Assembly: GCF_023101685.1 (NCBI RefSeq)
Contig: NZ_CP082164.1
Coordinates: 7,688,001 to 7,752,000 of the forward strand
DNA from: Bradyrhizobium sp. 186
Lineage (GTDB): Bacteria > Pseudomonadota > Alphaproteobacteria > Rhizobiales > Xanthobacteraceae
Reading direction: 5' to 3'
DNA length: 64,000 nt
Below are positions 1 to 10,857 of this stretch, one piece after another (within the stretch, counting starts at the first letter, position 1; every line of letters begins with the position of its first letter). The notes beneath the pieces are model-generated. The model worked only from the letters and a program-made list of their open reading frames with translations, had not been told where the DNA came from and searched no databases. The position numbers and the translations under genes are program-made.

Positions 1-1692
1 GAGCTGCAGTTCGGGTTCTGGGTGGGTATAGCGAGTGAGCAGGATCTCGCGCCCGTCGGTGGTCGGCAGATGGACGTCGATCATCTGGACGGCGGCGAAC
101 TTTTCGAGCGCGCTGCGCGCGGTCAGCCCGGGCGCCAGCGCATGAAGGCGACGGGTCAGCGTGATCTGCATGCAGTAGGCCAGGAAGGCGATGAAGATGT
201 GGGCTTCGATCCGCTTCTCGTCCTGATGGAAGACCGGACGGATCGCCAGGTCGCCTTTGAGATTGCGGAAGGCCTCTTCGACGGCGACGAGCTGGGTGTA
301 GTATTGCCATAGTTGGGCGGGATCGTTGTCGCTGAGATTGGTGCGCAGCAGGTAGCGGCCTTCGCGCCGCCGTGTCGTTCGCAGCTTCTTGCGATTGAGC
401 GCGAAGGTGAAGCTCGGGCGCTCCTTGTCGATCTCGATATCAACCAGACGCCAGGCGGCCGGCGCCTTCGAACGCGCGCCGCCGAGTTTCATCAGCAGCT
501 CTTCGCGCGTGACCTCCATCGCGTCGATTTGCCGGAGCCGCCTCCACAGCCACTTCAACTGCCGCCGCCGCATCGCGCGTTCCTTGGTGACCCGATCGGC
601 GCTTTGCGCGAAGACATAAAGCTCGCCGTCCTCGGCCAACAGCTTCACCTTCACGCCCTCCCGCGCCTCCTGCCATGGCTTTTGCAGCAGGTGCTTCTCC
701 AGCCGGTTCAGGCGTCCCTTCGGCGTTCCCACCAGATACTGCACCGGCGGATCGCTGTTGCGCATCTCGGCCAGCACCGCCTCGGTCGGCACGCCGCGAT
801 CCATCACCCAGACCCGCCGCGCCTTGCCATATTGCAGTTCGATCTTGCCCAGGAACATCCGCAGCGTCTTGCTGTCGGCGGTGTTGCCGGGCAGCACCTC
901 GTAAGCCAGCGGCAAGCCGTCCGGCGTCACCACCAGCGCGATCACGACTTGCGGGCAGTCCGGCCGCTTGTCGCGGCTGTAGCCGTGGCGGCGCTTGCTG
1001 CCTTGCGGCAAGTCCGAGGCGTTGACCTCGAAGTAGGTGCTGGTCAGATCGTACAGCAGCACGTCGAAGTCGGCGTTGAACAGATCGCGCCAACGCCCGA
1101 CCAGATGCGAGAACAGCGCCTCCTTATGCTCGAGCAACAGGTCATGGCAGGCATAGAGCTTGTGCTCTTCAGCCAGGCCGAAGTCAGTCCCCAAGAGATC
1201 GGCCATCGCGCTGTTGCCGAACCATTGCCGATGTAGCCGCCATTCGCTGCCCGGCGCGATCAGCCGATAGGTCGCGAGCACTTGCAGGATTTGATCCCAC
1301 CTCGTCTTCTTGCGGCTCGGGGGCAACCGATCGGCCCAGAACCGATCAAGCTGAAGTTCCTGCCACAACTGCCCGGCCAGCCAGCACGCGCCCCATTGGC
1401 GTGGGCGACGAAGCTGCATCTCGGACAGGCGAAGCTGAACGACAGACGCATCGCCTGCGACCGCATCGCATCGATCCTCCGGGAATAGCGCCAGTGTCCG
1501 CGGGCGGCCGGCATCCTCGTCGAACACCTCGATCGCCTTGCGCCAGGCCGCCGCCTGCGAAGAGTTGATCTCGCCGAGATACAGCACATGCCGCTGTACC
1601 ACGCGTCCGTCGTCGAGCCGCTTGCTCTCGACGACGTTCCAGTAATGGTGCGCCTTGCCGTTCTTCTTTCGCTCGGTGCGTCGCAGGAACAT
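1..1692 (-). CDS. IS1634 family DDE transposase (C-terminus beyond window)
   Basis: Translation from the ATG at 1692 stays open for 564 codons to base 1, so the protein is at least 564 aa, near the usual size for IS1634 transposases. It begins MFLRRTERKKNGKAHHYWNV. The likely catalytic residues lie in YDLTSTYFEV (first Asp), WVMDRGVPT (second Asp) and VAVEEAFRNLKGDL (Glu), the IS4/IS1634 arrangement. It would catalyse cut-and-paste transposition. No internal stop or frameshift was seen in the visible part, so the element may be intact. The family assignment rests on recalled resemblance, and the start was chosen as the first Met of the conserved N-terminus. Confidence 0.85.
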   Translation of the reverse strand, partial: MFLRRTERKKNGKAHHYWNVVESKRLDDGRVVQRHVLYLGEINSSQAAAWRKAIEVFDEDAGRPRTLALFPEDRCDAVAGDASVVQLRLSEMQLRRPRQWGACWLAGQLWQELQLDRFWADRLPPSRKKTRWDQILQVLATYRLIAPGSEWRLHRQWFGNSAMADLLGTDFGLAEEHKLYACHDLLLEHKEALFSHLVGRWRDLFNADFDVLLYDLTSTYFEVNASDLPQGSKRRHGYSRDKRPDCPQVVIALVVTPDGLPLAYEVLPGNTADSKTLRMFLGKIELQYGKARRVWVMDRGVPTEAVLAEMRNSDPPVQYLVGTPKGRLNRLEKHLLQKPWQEAREGVKVKLLAEDGELYVFAQSADRVTKERAMRRRQLKWLWRRLRQIDAMEVTREELLMKLGGARSKAPAAWRLVDIEIDKERPSFTFALNRKKLRTTRRREGRYLLRTNLSDNDPAQLWQYYTQLVAVEEAFRNLKGDLAIRPVFHQDEKRIEAHIFIAFLAYCMQITLTRRLHALAPGLTARSALEKFAAVQMIDVHLPTTDGREILLTRYTHPEPELQL

Positions 1693-1800
1693 GACGCGCA
1701 GAATCTATCCGCATCATCCCGCCCTTGGGAATCGGGTAGGTCTTCACTACAGCCATTTTCGGCCGAATCCGACGACCTCGCTCCTTGCAAATCAATCACT
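1..1800 (-). mobile_element. IS1634-type insertion sequence, partial at left edge
   Basis: The first 1.7 kb is filled by one transposase reading frame on the minus strand, which is still open at base 1, so the element continues outside the window. The upstream end of the element lies somewhere between about 1700 and 1870. I could not define a terminal inverted repeat or target duplication because the other end is not visible. It sits just beyond the 3' end of the Calvin-cycle operon. Confidence 0.7.
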
Positions 1801-1997
1801 TAGCCGAGCAAAAAATCTCAAAATCCGCGATTTCGAGCGCGAATCCGCGAAGTCGGGTTAATCGAACTTTCGCCTCAGACCCGTTGGTTACCCCGGCCTG
1901 AAGGAATCCCATCGCCTTGTGCGCCAACTTCCGTAGAATCCGGAGGAAGGTGGCATGCCTTGGTACAACCGACACTGCGGTGCACGGCTCCCGTAGT
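1693..1997. other. Intergenic stretch between IS transposase and cbbE
   Basis: About 305 bases without a convincing gene. It contains the upstream end of the IS1634-type element and the 3' flank of the Calvin-cycle operon. Short open frames here look like shadows. No clear terminator hairpin with a T tail for cbbE was recognised, and no target-site duplication could be assigned. Confidence 0.5.
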
Positions 1998-2735
1998 CTA
2001 CCGGACGAGCGCGTCCTCTCCGGCCCGCATCGGCTGCACGGAAATATCTTGCAGCTTCGGAACCCGGCCAGCCTCGGCGGCGATGCGAATGGCTGCGATG
2101 TTGCTGGCATAGTCGGCGCCGCTGTTGCCGCGAAACACGGCGGAACCCGCCACCAGCGTATCGGCGCCCGCGGCGGCGACGGCGGCGGCATTGTCGCGCG
2201 TGATGCCGCCATCAGCCTCGAGCCGGATCGGCCGGTCGCCGATCATGCCTCGAATGCGCCTGATCTTCTCGAGCTGGGATTCGAGGAAGGACTGACCGCC
2301 AAAGCCTGGATTGACCGTCATCACCAGCACGAGATCGATCCGGTCGAGCACATATTCAATCGCTTGTTCCGGCGTTGCCGGGCACAGGCTGACACCGGCC
2401 TTCTTGCCGAGCCCGCGGATGGCCTGTAGCGAGCGGTCGAGATGGACACCGGCTTCGGCATGCACTGTGACGACGTCGGCGCCAGCCTTCGCGAACGCCT
2501 CAATGTAAGGATCGACCGGCGCAATCATGAGATGGACGTCGAAGATCCGCTTCGTCAGCGGCCGGATCGCCTTGATGATGTCAGCGCCAAAACTGATGTT
2601 CGGCACGAAATGCCCGTCCATGACGTCGCAATGGATCCAGTCGGCGCCGGCCGCGTCGATCGCCGCGATCTCCTCGCCGAGCCTGGCGAAGTTTGCCGCC
2701 AGGATCGACGGCGCAATAAGGATCTCTCTGCTCAT
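1998..2735 (-). CDS. cbbE: Ribulose-phosphate 3-epimerase
   Basis: 245 aa. It interconverts ribulose 5-phosphate and xylulose 5-phosphate in the regenerative phase of the Calvin cycle. The TIM-barrel signatures are clear: N-terminal [16 protein letters not shown], metal-binding [21 protein letters not shown], the [12 protein letters not shown] loop and the LEADGGI phosphate-binding strand. Its ATG overlaps the cbbX stop by four bases (ATGA), implying translational coupling as the last gene of the cbbFPTALSXE operon. The C-terminal tail after the barrel ends only about 200 bp before insertion-sequence flank, but the length is normal for the family. Confidence 0.95.
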   Translation of the reverse strand: MSREILIAPSILAANFARLGEEIAAIDAAGADWIHCDVMDGHFVPNISFGADIIKAIRPLTKRIFDVHLMIAPVDPYIEAFAKAGADVVTVHAEAGVHLDRSLQAIRGLGKKAGVSLCPATPEQAIEYVLDRIDLVLVMTVNPGFGGQSFLESQLEKIRRIRGMIGDRPIRLEADGGITRDNAAAVAAAGADTLVAGSAVFRGNSGADYASNIAAIRIAAEAGRVPKLQDISVQPMRAGEDALVR

Positions 2736-3667
2736 GGCTTGGCACTCCTCCCCGCCGCGGAACCGTCGCTGAAGACGCGGCTCGCCAGGACGTCGGCCGG
2801 ATCGATCGTTTCGAGCTCGGCGATGTCAAGCATGCGGTCGAGATCGGAGACGAGGCGATCGGCCTGCCGCAACCGGATGCGGTCGACCGCGTTGCGGATC
2901 GAGCGCGCGTTGGAGAAGAGCGGCTGGGTCCGGCGCAGCGCGATGTATTTTTCGAAGGCCTCGCGCGCCGCCGCCGAGAAGCGGTAGCCGCGCTCCCTGA
3001 GCATCAGCTCGGCGATGACGAGAAGCTCGGCTTCCGCATAGTCGGGAAAGTCGATGTGGTGCGCGATGCGCGATCGGAAGCCGGGATTAGAGGCGAAGAA
3101 TCTCGTCATCCGTTCGCCATAGCCGGCAAGGATCACGACCAGGTCCTCGCGCTGGTTCTCCATGACCTGAAGCAAGATCTCGATCGCCTCCTGGCCGTAG
3201 TCGCGCTCATTGTCGGGCCGGTGCAGGTAATAGGCCTCGTCGATGAAAAGCACGCCGCCCATCGCCTTCTTGAGGATCTCCTTGGTTTTCGGCGCGGTGT
3301 GGCCGATATACTGGCCGACGAGATCGTCGCGCGTCACCGAGATCACCTGCCCGCGCCGCACGAAGCCGAGGCCGTGCAGGATTTTCGCCATGCGCAGCGC
3401 CACGGTGGTCTTGCCGGTGCCGGGATTGCCGGTGAACGACATGTGCAGCGTCGGCGGCGCGGAGGCCAGTCCCGCGCGCTGCCGGATGCGCTCGATCAGC
3501 AAAAGCGAAGCGATCTGACGCACGCGGTTCTTAACCGGCTTGAGCCCGATCAGCTCCTGCTCGAGTTGTTGCAGCGTATCGGTAATCCCGACCGCTTCGG
3601 CTTCCTTGCGAAGATCGAACGTGGTTTCGCCACCTTCGGTAGTTGTCGCGTGGGGAACATCGAGCAT
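2732..3667 (-). CDS. cbbX: Red-type RuBisCO activase, AAA+ protein CbbX
   Basis: 311 aa from the ATG at 3667; the longer open frame upstream overlaps cbbS and is a shadow. CbbX is the ring-forming AAA+ ATPase that pulls the C-terminus of red-type RuBisCO large subunit to release inhibitory sugar phosphates. Walker A is GNPGTGKTT (residues about 80-88), Walker B is VLFIDEA (about 139-145), the pore-loop region [18 protein letters not shown] is at 111-128, and an arginine-rich [15 protein letters not shown] follows. A GAGGAG ribosome site lies just upstream with tight spacing. It is separated from cbbS by a 98-base gap holding a strong hairpin. Confidence 0.95.
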   Translation of the reverse strand: MLDVPHATTTEGGETTFDLRKEAEAVGITDTLQQLEQELIGLKPVKNRVRQIASLLLIERIRQRAGLASAPPTLHMSFTGNPGTGKTTVALRMAKILHGLGFVRRGQVISVTRDDLVGQYIGHTAPKTKEILKKAMGGVLFIDEAYYLHRPDNERDYGQEAIEILLQVMENQREDLVVILAGYGERMTRFFASNPGFRSRIAHHIDFPDYAEAELLVIAELMLRERGYRFSAAAREAFEKYIALRRTQPLFSNARSIRNAVDRIRLRQADRLVSDLDRMLDIAELETIDPADVLASRVFSDGSAAGRSAKP

Positions 3668-3681
3668 CGGCTCCTCGAAGA

Positions 3682-3713
3682 AAAAGAGCTTCGCCGCGGG
3701 GGAGCGGCGAAGC
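3682..3713 (-). terminator. Hairpin with T-rich tail between cbbS and cbbX
   Basis: On the transcribed (minus) strand a perfect 10-bp stem GCTTCGCCGC / GCGGCGAAGC (3713-3704 and 3697-3688) with a 6-base loop is followed at once by TCTTTTTCTTC and then the cbbX ribosome site. This looks like an intrinsic terminator or attenuator, or an mRNA-stabilising 3' end for cbbLS, that would lower cbbX and cbbE expression relative to cbbLS. The structure is seen directly; the function is inferred. Confidence 0.7.
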
Positions 3714-3765
3714 AGTGGTCCGCCAAGGATACGGAGCAGGGAGTGCTCCGCGCGGAGAAGAATGG

Positions 3766-4173
3766 TTATTGCGAGACGTGCGCGGCCGGCTTTCGTACAG
3801 TGGTGTACCGGATTGCACGCCCGCCAATCTCCTGTCGCACCAGTTCGAACTCGGCCTCCTGCAGCGGCCGGTTGACCAGGAAGGAGATCCGCACCGATTC
3901 CCAGCCAGGACTGGAGTCGAAGCCGCTGATGCGGATGTAGCGGTCGCCGTACACCCGGCGGCACTCGGCGAGCTCCATCATCACGCCGGCGGCGTCCTGG
4001 AGATCGAACATCGGCAGGCCCCACATCTCCCAATAGGTGTTGCGGGGATGCGGATCGTCGGTGAACTCGATGTTCACCGCCCAGCCATTGGCCAGGCAGT
4101 ACTGCACCTGCTTGGTGATCTGTTCGTCAGTGAGGTCGGGCAGGAAGGAAAAACACCCTTGCGTCAGCTTCAT
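3766..4173 (-). CDS. cbbS: RuBisCO small subunit, form IC
   Basis: 135 aa. Start chosen at the ATG at 4173 (MKLTQGCFSFLPDLTDEQI) because GAGGAG sits seven bases upstream; the in-frame ATG at 4188 lies inside that ribosome site. The product caps the large-subunit core of the L8S8 carboxylase. Conserved parts include the N-terminal FSFLPDLTDEQI, NPHPRNTYWEMWGLPMFDL-like beta segment (here DDPHPRNTYWEMWGLPMFDL) and the extended C-terminal hairpin of red-type small subunits (GGRAIRYTTVRKP). It lies 11 bases after the cbbL stop. Confidence 0.95.
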   Translation of the reverse strand: MKLTQGCFSFLPDLTDEQITKQVQYCLANGWAVNIEFTDDPHPRNTYWEMWGLPMFDLQDAAGVMMELAECRRVYGDRYIRISGFDSSPGWESVRISFLVNRPLQEAEFELVRQEIGGRAIRYTTVRKPAAHVSQ

Positions 4174-4184
4174 CTCATGTCTCC

Positions 4185-5678
<1,494 letters not shown>

Positions 5679-6764
5679 TCAGGCCGCGACGGGCTCGCGG
5701 GCGTCAATGCGCGGATCGAGTTCGCCGGCGCGGTACCGCCGCGCCATCTCGCTCATCGGAACGACCTTGATCTTGCTTGCGTGTCCGGCGGTGCCGAATT
5801 GCTCGAACCGTTCGCGGCACAGATCGCGCATCGCATCCATCGCTGGCTTCAAGAATTTCCGCGGGTCGAACTCGGAGCGCGCCTGCGCAGCCACCTTGCG
5901 GAACACCGCGGTCATCGCCAGCCGGCAGTCGGTGTCTATATTGACCTTGCGCACACCGCTCTTGATGCCGCGGACGATCTCCTCCACCGGCACGCCCCAG
6001 GTCTGCGGCATCTCGCCGCCGAACTGGTTGAACATGTCCTGGAGCGGCTGCGGCACCGAGGACGAGCCGTGCATCACAAGATGCGTATTCGGCAGCCGGC
6101 GATGGATCTCCTCGACCACCCGCATCGCCAGGATGTCGCCGTCGGGTTTGCGGCTGAACTTGTAGGCGCCATGCGACGTGCCCATCGCGATGGCGAGCGC
6201 ATCGACCTTGGTGGCACGAACGAAGTCGACCGCTTGGTCGGGATCGGTGAGCAACTGGTCGTGGCTGACCTTGCCCTCGACGCCGTGACCATCCTCCTGC
6301 TCACCGCCGCCATGCTCGAGCGAACCGAGCACGCCGAGCTCGCCCTCCACCGACGCACCGACCCAATGCGCGAGATCGACGACGCGGCGGGTGATCGCCA
6401 CGTTGTAGTCGTAGTCGGCTGCGGTCTTGGCGTCCGACTTCAGCGAGCCGTCCATCATCACTGAAGTGAAGCCATGGGCGATGGCGGATGCGCAGGTCGC
6501 CTCGTCATTGCCGTGGTCCTGGTGCATGCAGAGCGGGATATCCGGGTACGTGCGCTCCAGCGCATCGATCATATGCGAGAGCATGAGATCGCCGGCGTAG
6601 CTGCGCGCGCCGCGCGAGGCCTGGATGATCACGGGCGCATCGACCTCGGCCGCTGCCTGCATGATGGCAATCCCCTGCTCCATGTTGTTGATGTTGAACG
6701 CCGGCACCGCGTAGCCGTGGTGAGCTGCGTGATCGAGCAATTGCCGAAGGGTGATACGTGCCAC
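5679..6764 (-). CDS. cbbA: Class II fructose-bisphosphate aldolase
   Basis: 361 aa starting at a GTG (6764) behind a strong AGGAGG. It condenses glyceraldehyde 3-phosphate with dihydroxyacetone phosphate, and in the Calvin cycle also makes sedoheptulose bisphosphate. Zinc-dependent class II features are visible: [20 protein letters not shown] (about residues 81-90, catalytic Asp and metal His), [23 protein letters not shown] and the [14 protein letters not shown] segment (here [14 protein letters not shown]). It lies 14 bases downstream of cbbT and 33 bases upstream of cbbL, so co-transcription is likely. Confidence 0.95.
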   Translation of the reverse strand: MARITLRQLLDHAAHHGYAVPAFNINNMEQGIAIMQAAAEVDAPVIIQASRGARSYAGDLMLSHMIDALERTYPDIPLCMHQDHGNDEATCASAIAHGFTSVMMDGSLKSDAKTAADYDYNVAITRRVVDLAHWVGASVEGELGVLGSLEHGGGEQEDGHGVEGKVSHDQLLTDPDQAVDFVRATKVDALAIAMGTSHGAYKFSRKPDGDILAMRVVEEIHRRLPNTHLVMHGSSSVPQPLQDMFNQFGGEMPQTWGVPVEEIVRGIKSGVRKVNIDTDCRLAMTAVFRKVAAQARSEFDPRKFLKPAMDAMRDLCRERFEQFGTAGHASKIKVVPMSEMARRYRAGELDPRIDAREPVAA

Positions 6765-6778
6765 GGGATATCCTCCTG

Positions 6779-8800
6779 TTATCTTTTGCCTGCGCGCGCG
6801 ATTGCCCGCCGGGCGGCATCCGCGATGCTTTGGGATGTGATTCCGAATTCGTGATAGAGCACGGGCGCCGGCGCCGAGGCGCCGAAGCCGCGCATGCCGA
6901 CGAACTCACCATCGGCACCGATCCAGCGCGACCAGTCGCCGAGCACAGCCGCCTCAATTCCGATGCGCGGCGCGGTGCCGAGCACCTGGGCGCGGTAGTC
7001 GTCCGGCTGCTCCTCGAACAGCGCGAAACACGGCGCGGAGACAACGGCCGCGCGGATGTGCTCGGTCGCGAGCAGGCGGGCGGCTTCCAGCGCGATCGAA
7101 ACTTCCGAGCCTGTTGCGATCAGCGTCACGTCGCGGCCGCCATCCGGCGTGACCACGAGATAGGCACCGTGCGCCACGCGGTTTCTGCCACGGGCATCGC
7201 TGCGGAATGTCGGGAGCGCCTGGCGCGACAGGCAGAGCACGGAGGGACGATCCTCCGCCTCGAGCGCGCAGTCCCAGGCTTCCAGCGTCTCCACCGCGTC
7301 CGCCGGGCGGAACACCAGCAGATTCGGAATCACCCGCAGCGCTGCGAGATGCTCGACCGGCTGATGTGTCGGGCCGTCTTCGCCGAGGCCAATGGAGTCA
7401 TGGGTCATCACATGGATGACGCGGAGCCGCATCAAGGCCGCAAGGCGGATCGCCGGCCGGCTGTAGTCGGAAAACGCGAGGAACGTGCCGCCGTAGGGAA
7501 TGAAGCCGCCATGCAGCGCGAGGCCGTTCATCGCAGCGGCCATGCCGTGTTCGCGAATGCCATAGTGGATATAGTCGCCTGCGAATGCGCCGTGGGTGAC
7601 CGGCTGCTGGGCCTTGGCGTGTGTCAGATTCGAGTGCGTCAGGTCCGCGGAGCCGCCGACCAGGCCGGGGATCGTCCCGGCAATGCCGTCAAGCACCTGC
7701 TGCGAGGCCTGCCGCGTCGCGAGCTTCGGCCGCTCGGTGGCAAAGCGCTCGCGCAATTTTGCCGAGGCCTGGGCATAGGCGCCCGGCAGGGCAACAGCCT
7801 TGCCCTCGATGAAAAGCTCACGCTGCGCCGGCTCCGCAAGCTCATAGCGGTCGAGCCATGCAAGGCGGGCCACCTGCCCGCGCTGTCCGATCATCCGCCA
7901 AGCCTTCAGGATCGGGATCGGCACGACGAAGGGCTGGTAGTCCCAGCCGAGCGTCCGGCGCGCCGCCGCGGTCTGCTCGGCGCCGAGCGGAGCGCCATGC
8001 GCCTTCTCGGTGCCCTGGCGGTCCGGCGCACCAAAGCCGATGATGGTGCGGCACGCGATCAGCGACGGCCTTGTGGTTTCACGCTCCTCGGCAATGGCCT
8101 GCGCGATCGCCTCGGCGTCATGCCCGTCGACGCGGCGCACCGACCAGCCCGACGCCGCGAACCGCGCGAGCTGATCGTCCGACGTCGCGAGCGAGGTCGG
8201 CCCGTCGATGGAGATGCCGTTGTCGTCGAACAGCACGATCAGCCGTGACAATTGCAGATGGCCCGCGAGCGAGATCGCCTCCTGGCTGAGGCCTTCCATC
8301 AGGCAGCCATCGCCGGCGATCACATAGGTGAAGTGATCGACGAGACCGTCGCCGTGCCGCGCATTGGCCATGCGCTCCGCGAGTGCCATGCCGACCGCGG
8401 TCGCGATCCCCTGCCCCAGCGGCCCCGTCGTGGTCTCGACGCCCGGTGTGTGGCCATATTCCGGATGGCCCGGCGTCTTCGAGCCCCACTGCCGGAACGC
8501 CTTGATGTCGTCGAGGCCGAGATCGCCGCCGGTGAGATGGAGCAGCGCATAGAGCAGCATCGAGCCGTGGCCAGCCGAGAGGACAAAACGGTCGCGGTCC
8601 GGCCAGTTCGGATGCGCCGAGTCGAACTTGAGGAATCGCGAGAACAGCACGGTCGCGACGTCGGCCATGCCCATGGGCAAGCCGGGATGGCCGGACTGCG
8701 AGTTCTCGATGGCGTCGACCGCGAGGAAGCGGACGGCATTGGCGAGATCACTATGCGTGACCGCCGTGAGGTCGGCTTCGGCGTGGACAGAGATGTTCAT
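6779..8800 (-). CDS. cbbT: Transketolase
   Basis: 673 aa, full length. A thiamine diphosphate enzyme moving two-carbon units among sugar phosphates, providing xylulose 5-phosphate and ribose 5-phosphate for RuBP regeneration. Visible features: SGHPGLPMG (about 36-44), GPLGQGIA (126-133), the ThDP motif GDGCLMEG (163-170) ending [10 protein letters not shown], the pyrimidine-domain [17 protein letters not shown], and [31 protein letters not shown] ribosome site precedes ATG 8800. It is 15 bases after cbbP in the operon; housekeeping transketolase is presumably encoded elsewhere. Confidence 0.95.
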   Translation of the reverse strand: MNISVHAEADLTAVTHSDLANAVRFLAVDAIENSQSGHPGLPMGMADVATVLFSRFLKFDSAHPNWPDRDRFVLSAGHGSMLLYALLHLTGGDLGLDDIKAFRQWGSKTPGHPEYGHTPGVETTTGPLGQGIATAVGMALAERMANARHGDGLVDHFTYVIAGDGCLMEGLSQEAISLAGHLQLSRLIVLFDDNGISIDGPTSLATSDDQLARFAASGWSVRRVDGHDAEAIAQAIAEERETTRPSLIACRTIIGFGAPDRQGTEKAHGAPLGAEQTAAARRTLGWDYQPFVVPIPILKAWRMIGQRGQVARLAWLDRYELAEPAQRELFIEGKAVALPGAYAQASAKLRERFATERPKLATRQASQQVLDGIAGTIPGLVGGSADLTHSNLTHAKAQQPVTHGAFAGDYIHYGIREHGMAAAMNGLALHGGFIPYGGTFLAFSDYSRPAIRLAALMRLRVIHVMTHDSIGLGEDGPTHQPVEHLAALRVIPNLLVFRPADAVETLEAWDCALEAEDRPSVLCLSRQALPTFRSDARGRNRVAHGAYLVVTPDGGRDVTLIATGSEVSIALEAARLLATEHIRAAVVSAPCFALFEEQPDDYRAQVLGTAPRIGIEAAVLGDWSRWIGADGEFVGMRGFGASAPAPVLYHEFGITSQSIADAARRAIARAGKR

Positions 8801-8815
8801 CGGATCCTCCCTTGT

Positions 8816-9691
8816 TCACTTCAGATTTCGCTTGCGCTCGATGAGCTGCATGATCAGCGGCGTCAGGATGAGCTGCATCGCCAGGTCGAGCTTCGCGCCG
8901 GGGCACACGATGGAATTCGCGCGCGACATGAAGCTGTGCGGCAGCATCGAAAGCAGATAGGGGAAGTCGATGCCGCGCGGGTTCTTGAAGCGGATCACCA
9001 CCATCGATTCGTCCGGCGTCGGGATCCAGCGCGCGATGAACGGATTGGACGTATCCACCGTCGGCACGCGCTGGAAATTGATGTCCGTCTCGCTGAATTG
9101 CGGACAGATGTAGTGGATGTAATCAGGCATCCGCCGCAGGATGGTGTCAGTGACGGCTTCCGTCGAATAACCGCGCGCACTGCGGTCGCGGTGCAGCTTC
9201 TGGATCCATTCGAGATTGATGACGGGCACGACGCCGATCTTCAAATCGGCATAGCGCGCGACATTGACCTTCTCGGTGACGACGGCGCCGTGCAGGCCCT
9301 CATAGAACAGCAGGTCCGAATTTTCGGGCAGCCGCTCCCATTCGGTGAATGTGCCCGGCGCCGCGCCGTGTAGCGCGGCTTCCTCGGCATCGTGCACATA
9401 ATGCCGCGTCACGGCCGCGCCGGTCTCGCCATAATCGCGGAACGCGCGCTCCAGCTCCTCGAACAGATTGGTCTCGGGGCTGAAATGGCTGAAATGCCTG
9501 TTGCCGCACTCGGCCTCCCTCGCCATCTGCGAGCGCATCTCGGCGCGATCGTAGCGGTGGAACGCGTCGCCTTCGATGTAGACGGCATTGACGCGCTCGC
9601 GGAAGAATATCTGCTCGAAGGTCTTCTTGACCGAGGTAGTGCCCGCGCCGGAGGAGCCTGTGATCGAGATGATCGGGTGTTTCCTAGACAT
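8816..9691 (-). CDS. cbbP: Phosphoribulokinase
   Basis: 291 aa. It phosphorylates ribulose 5-phosphate to the RuBisCO substrate and, with RuBisCO, is diagnostic of a working Calvin cycle. The P-loop is SITGSSGAGTTSVKKTF (about residues 9-25), followed by the catalytic region YIEGDAFHRYDRAEM and the FYEGLHGAVV strand. This is the octameric class I bacterial type, of typical length. The start ATG at 9691 overlaps no neighbour; cbbF ends 12 bases upstream and cbbT begins 15 bases downstream. Confidence 0.96.
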   Translation of the reverse strand: MSRKHPIISITGSSGAGTTSVKKTFEQIFFRERVNAVYIEGDAFHRYDRAEMRSQMAREAECGNRHFSHFSPETNLFEELERAFRDYGETGAAVTRHYVHDAEEAALHGAAPGTFTEWERLPENSDLLFYEGLHGAVVTEKVNVARYADLKIGVVPVINLEWIQKLHRDRSARGYSTEAVTDTILRRMPDYIHYICPQFSETDINFQRVPTVDTSNPFIARWIPTPDESMVVIRFKNPRGIDFPYLLSMLPHSFMSRANSIVCPGAKLDLAMQLILTPLIMQLIERKRNLK

Positions 9692-9703
9692 GCGTCACCT
9701 CTC

Positions 9704-10741
9704 TTACAGCCGGAAGAAGCCGCGCCGCGCGAACAGCGGCGCGGAGATGCTTGCGACCAGCAGCGGATCGCAATGCAGTTCCGCGACGCGCCGCACCTCA
9801 TTGCTCGAACCCATGATCAGGGGCACGCGCTGGTGCAGATTATCCGCCGCGAGGTCGAGGATGCGCTCGCGCCCGGTCGAGGCGGAGCCGCCGGCCTGCT
9901 CCATGATCAAGGCCATCGGGTGCGCCTCGTAAGTGAGGCGCAAGCGGCCGTCGCCATAGCCGGGGCGCGCATCGGACGGATAGAGGAAGACACCGCCGCG
10001 GGTGAGAATGCGGTAGGTCTCCGCGACCAGCGAGCCGATCCAGCGCATGTTGAAGTCGTGGTTGGCCGGCCCCTCGACGCCGGCGAGGCACTCATCGACG
10101 AAGGCACGCACCGGCTGTTCCCAATGCCGGCGGTTGGAGGCGTTGATCGCGAACTCGTCGCAGGCCTCGGAAATCTGCACGGCGCTGCGTGCGAGACGGA
10201 AGCACCCGGACCTGCGGTCGAGGGTGAAGATGTCGACGCCGTCGCCAAGCGTCAGCACCAGCGAGGTCTGCGGACCGTAGGTAACGAAGCCGGCGGCAAG
10301 CTGTGCCGAGCCGCGCTGGTGGAAGGCGAGAGCGAGGTCGTCCGGCGCCGGCAGGATCGAGAAGATCGTGCCGACGGTCATGTTGATGTCGATGTTGGAG
10401 GAGCCGTCCAGCGGATCGATCGCAATGCAGATCTTTGCCTCGCGGTCGCCGAGCTGCGGCTCGCGCATTTCCTCCGACGCCAGCGCCGCAATCGGCAGCT
10501 TGCTGAGGCAGCGGCGCAGGATCGCATCCGCCCGCACATCGAGGTCACGCTGGAGGTCGCCGTCGCTATTGCGCCCGGTCGTCAGGCCCGATGCGTCCGC
10601 GAGATCTCCGGTGCCGATGAGGTCGGCGATCTCGATCGCGGCCGCGGCAATGGCGTCGACTGCGGCTGCGACCGCCAGCGCGTGGGATGCGGTCTCGGAA
10701 TACCGTTGAAGGTGGTCGTCCAGCTTGAGTTGCCCGGTCAT
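9704..10741 (-). CDS. cbbF: Class I fructose-1,6-bisphosphatase
   Basis: 345 aa and first gene of the cbb operon. It removes the 1-phosphate of fructose 1,6-bisphosphate, and often of sedoheptulose 1,7-bisphosphate in autotrophs. Metal-binding motifs are present: ASEEMREP (Glu90, Glu91) and [16 protein letters not shown] (Asp109, Asp112), then VGTIFSI, the substrate-binding [15 protein letters not shown] and [25 protein letters not shown]. Its promoter must lie in the 116-base gap shared with the divergent cbbR. Confidence 0.95.
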   Translation of the reverse strand: MTGQLKLDDHLQRYSETASHALAVAAAVDAIAAAAIEIADLIGTGDLADASGLTTGRNSDGDLQRDLDVRADAILRRCLSKLPIAALASEEMREPQLGDREAKICIAIDPLDGSSNIDINMTVGTIFSILPAPDDLALAFHQRGSAQLAAGFVTYGPQTSLVLTLGDGVDIFTLDRRSGCFRLARSAVQISEACDEFAINASNRRHWEQPVRAFVDECLAGVEGPANHDFNMRWIGSLVAETYRILTRGGVFLYPSDARPGYGDGRLRLTYEAHPMALIMEQAGGSASTGRERILDLAADNLHQRVPLIMGSSNEVRRVAELHCDPLLVASISAPLFARRGFFRL

Positions 10742-10857
10742 CTGCGTCCATCCCTTTGCTGGCGCCGCATCCAGTTCTCTCCGGCGGAGATCGGTGCGGT
10801 CGGTCCAGCACAGGGAGATTGACAGGACGAACTTAATAAGGAAAATTTCTATTCATA
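10742..10857. promoter_or_regulatory. Divergent cbbF-cbbR control region
   Basis: This 116-base gap separates the minus-strand cbb operon from plus-strand cbbR. The part nearest cbbR (about 10830-10860) is A+T-rich against a G+C-rich background and holds the short palindrome CTTAATAAG plus T-N11-A type spacings suited to a LysR regulator. CbbR proteins classically bind such divergent regions and respond to metabolites such as RuBP or NADPH. Exact operator and -35/-10 boxes could not be assigned by eye. Confidence 0.6.
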
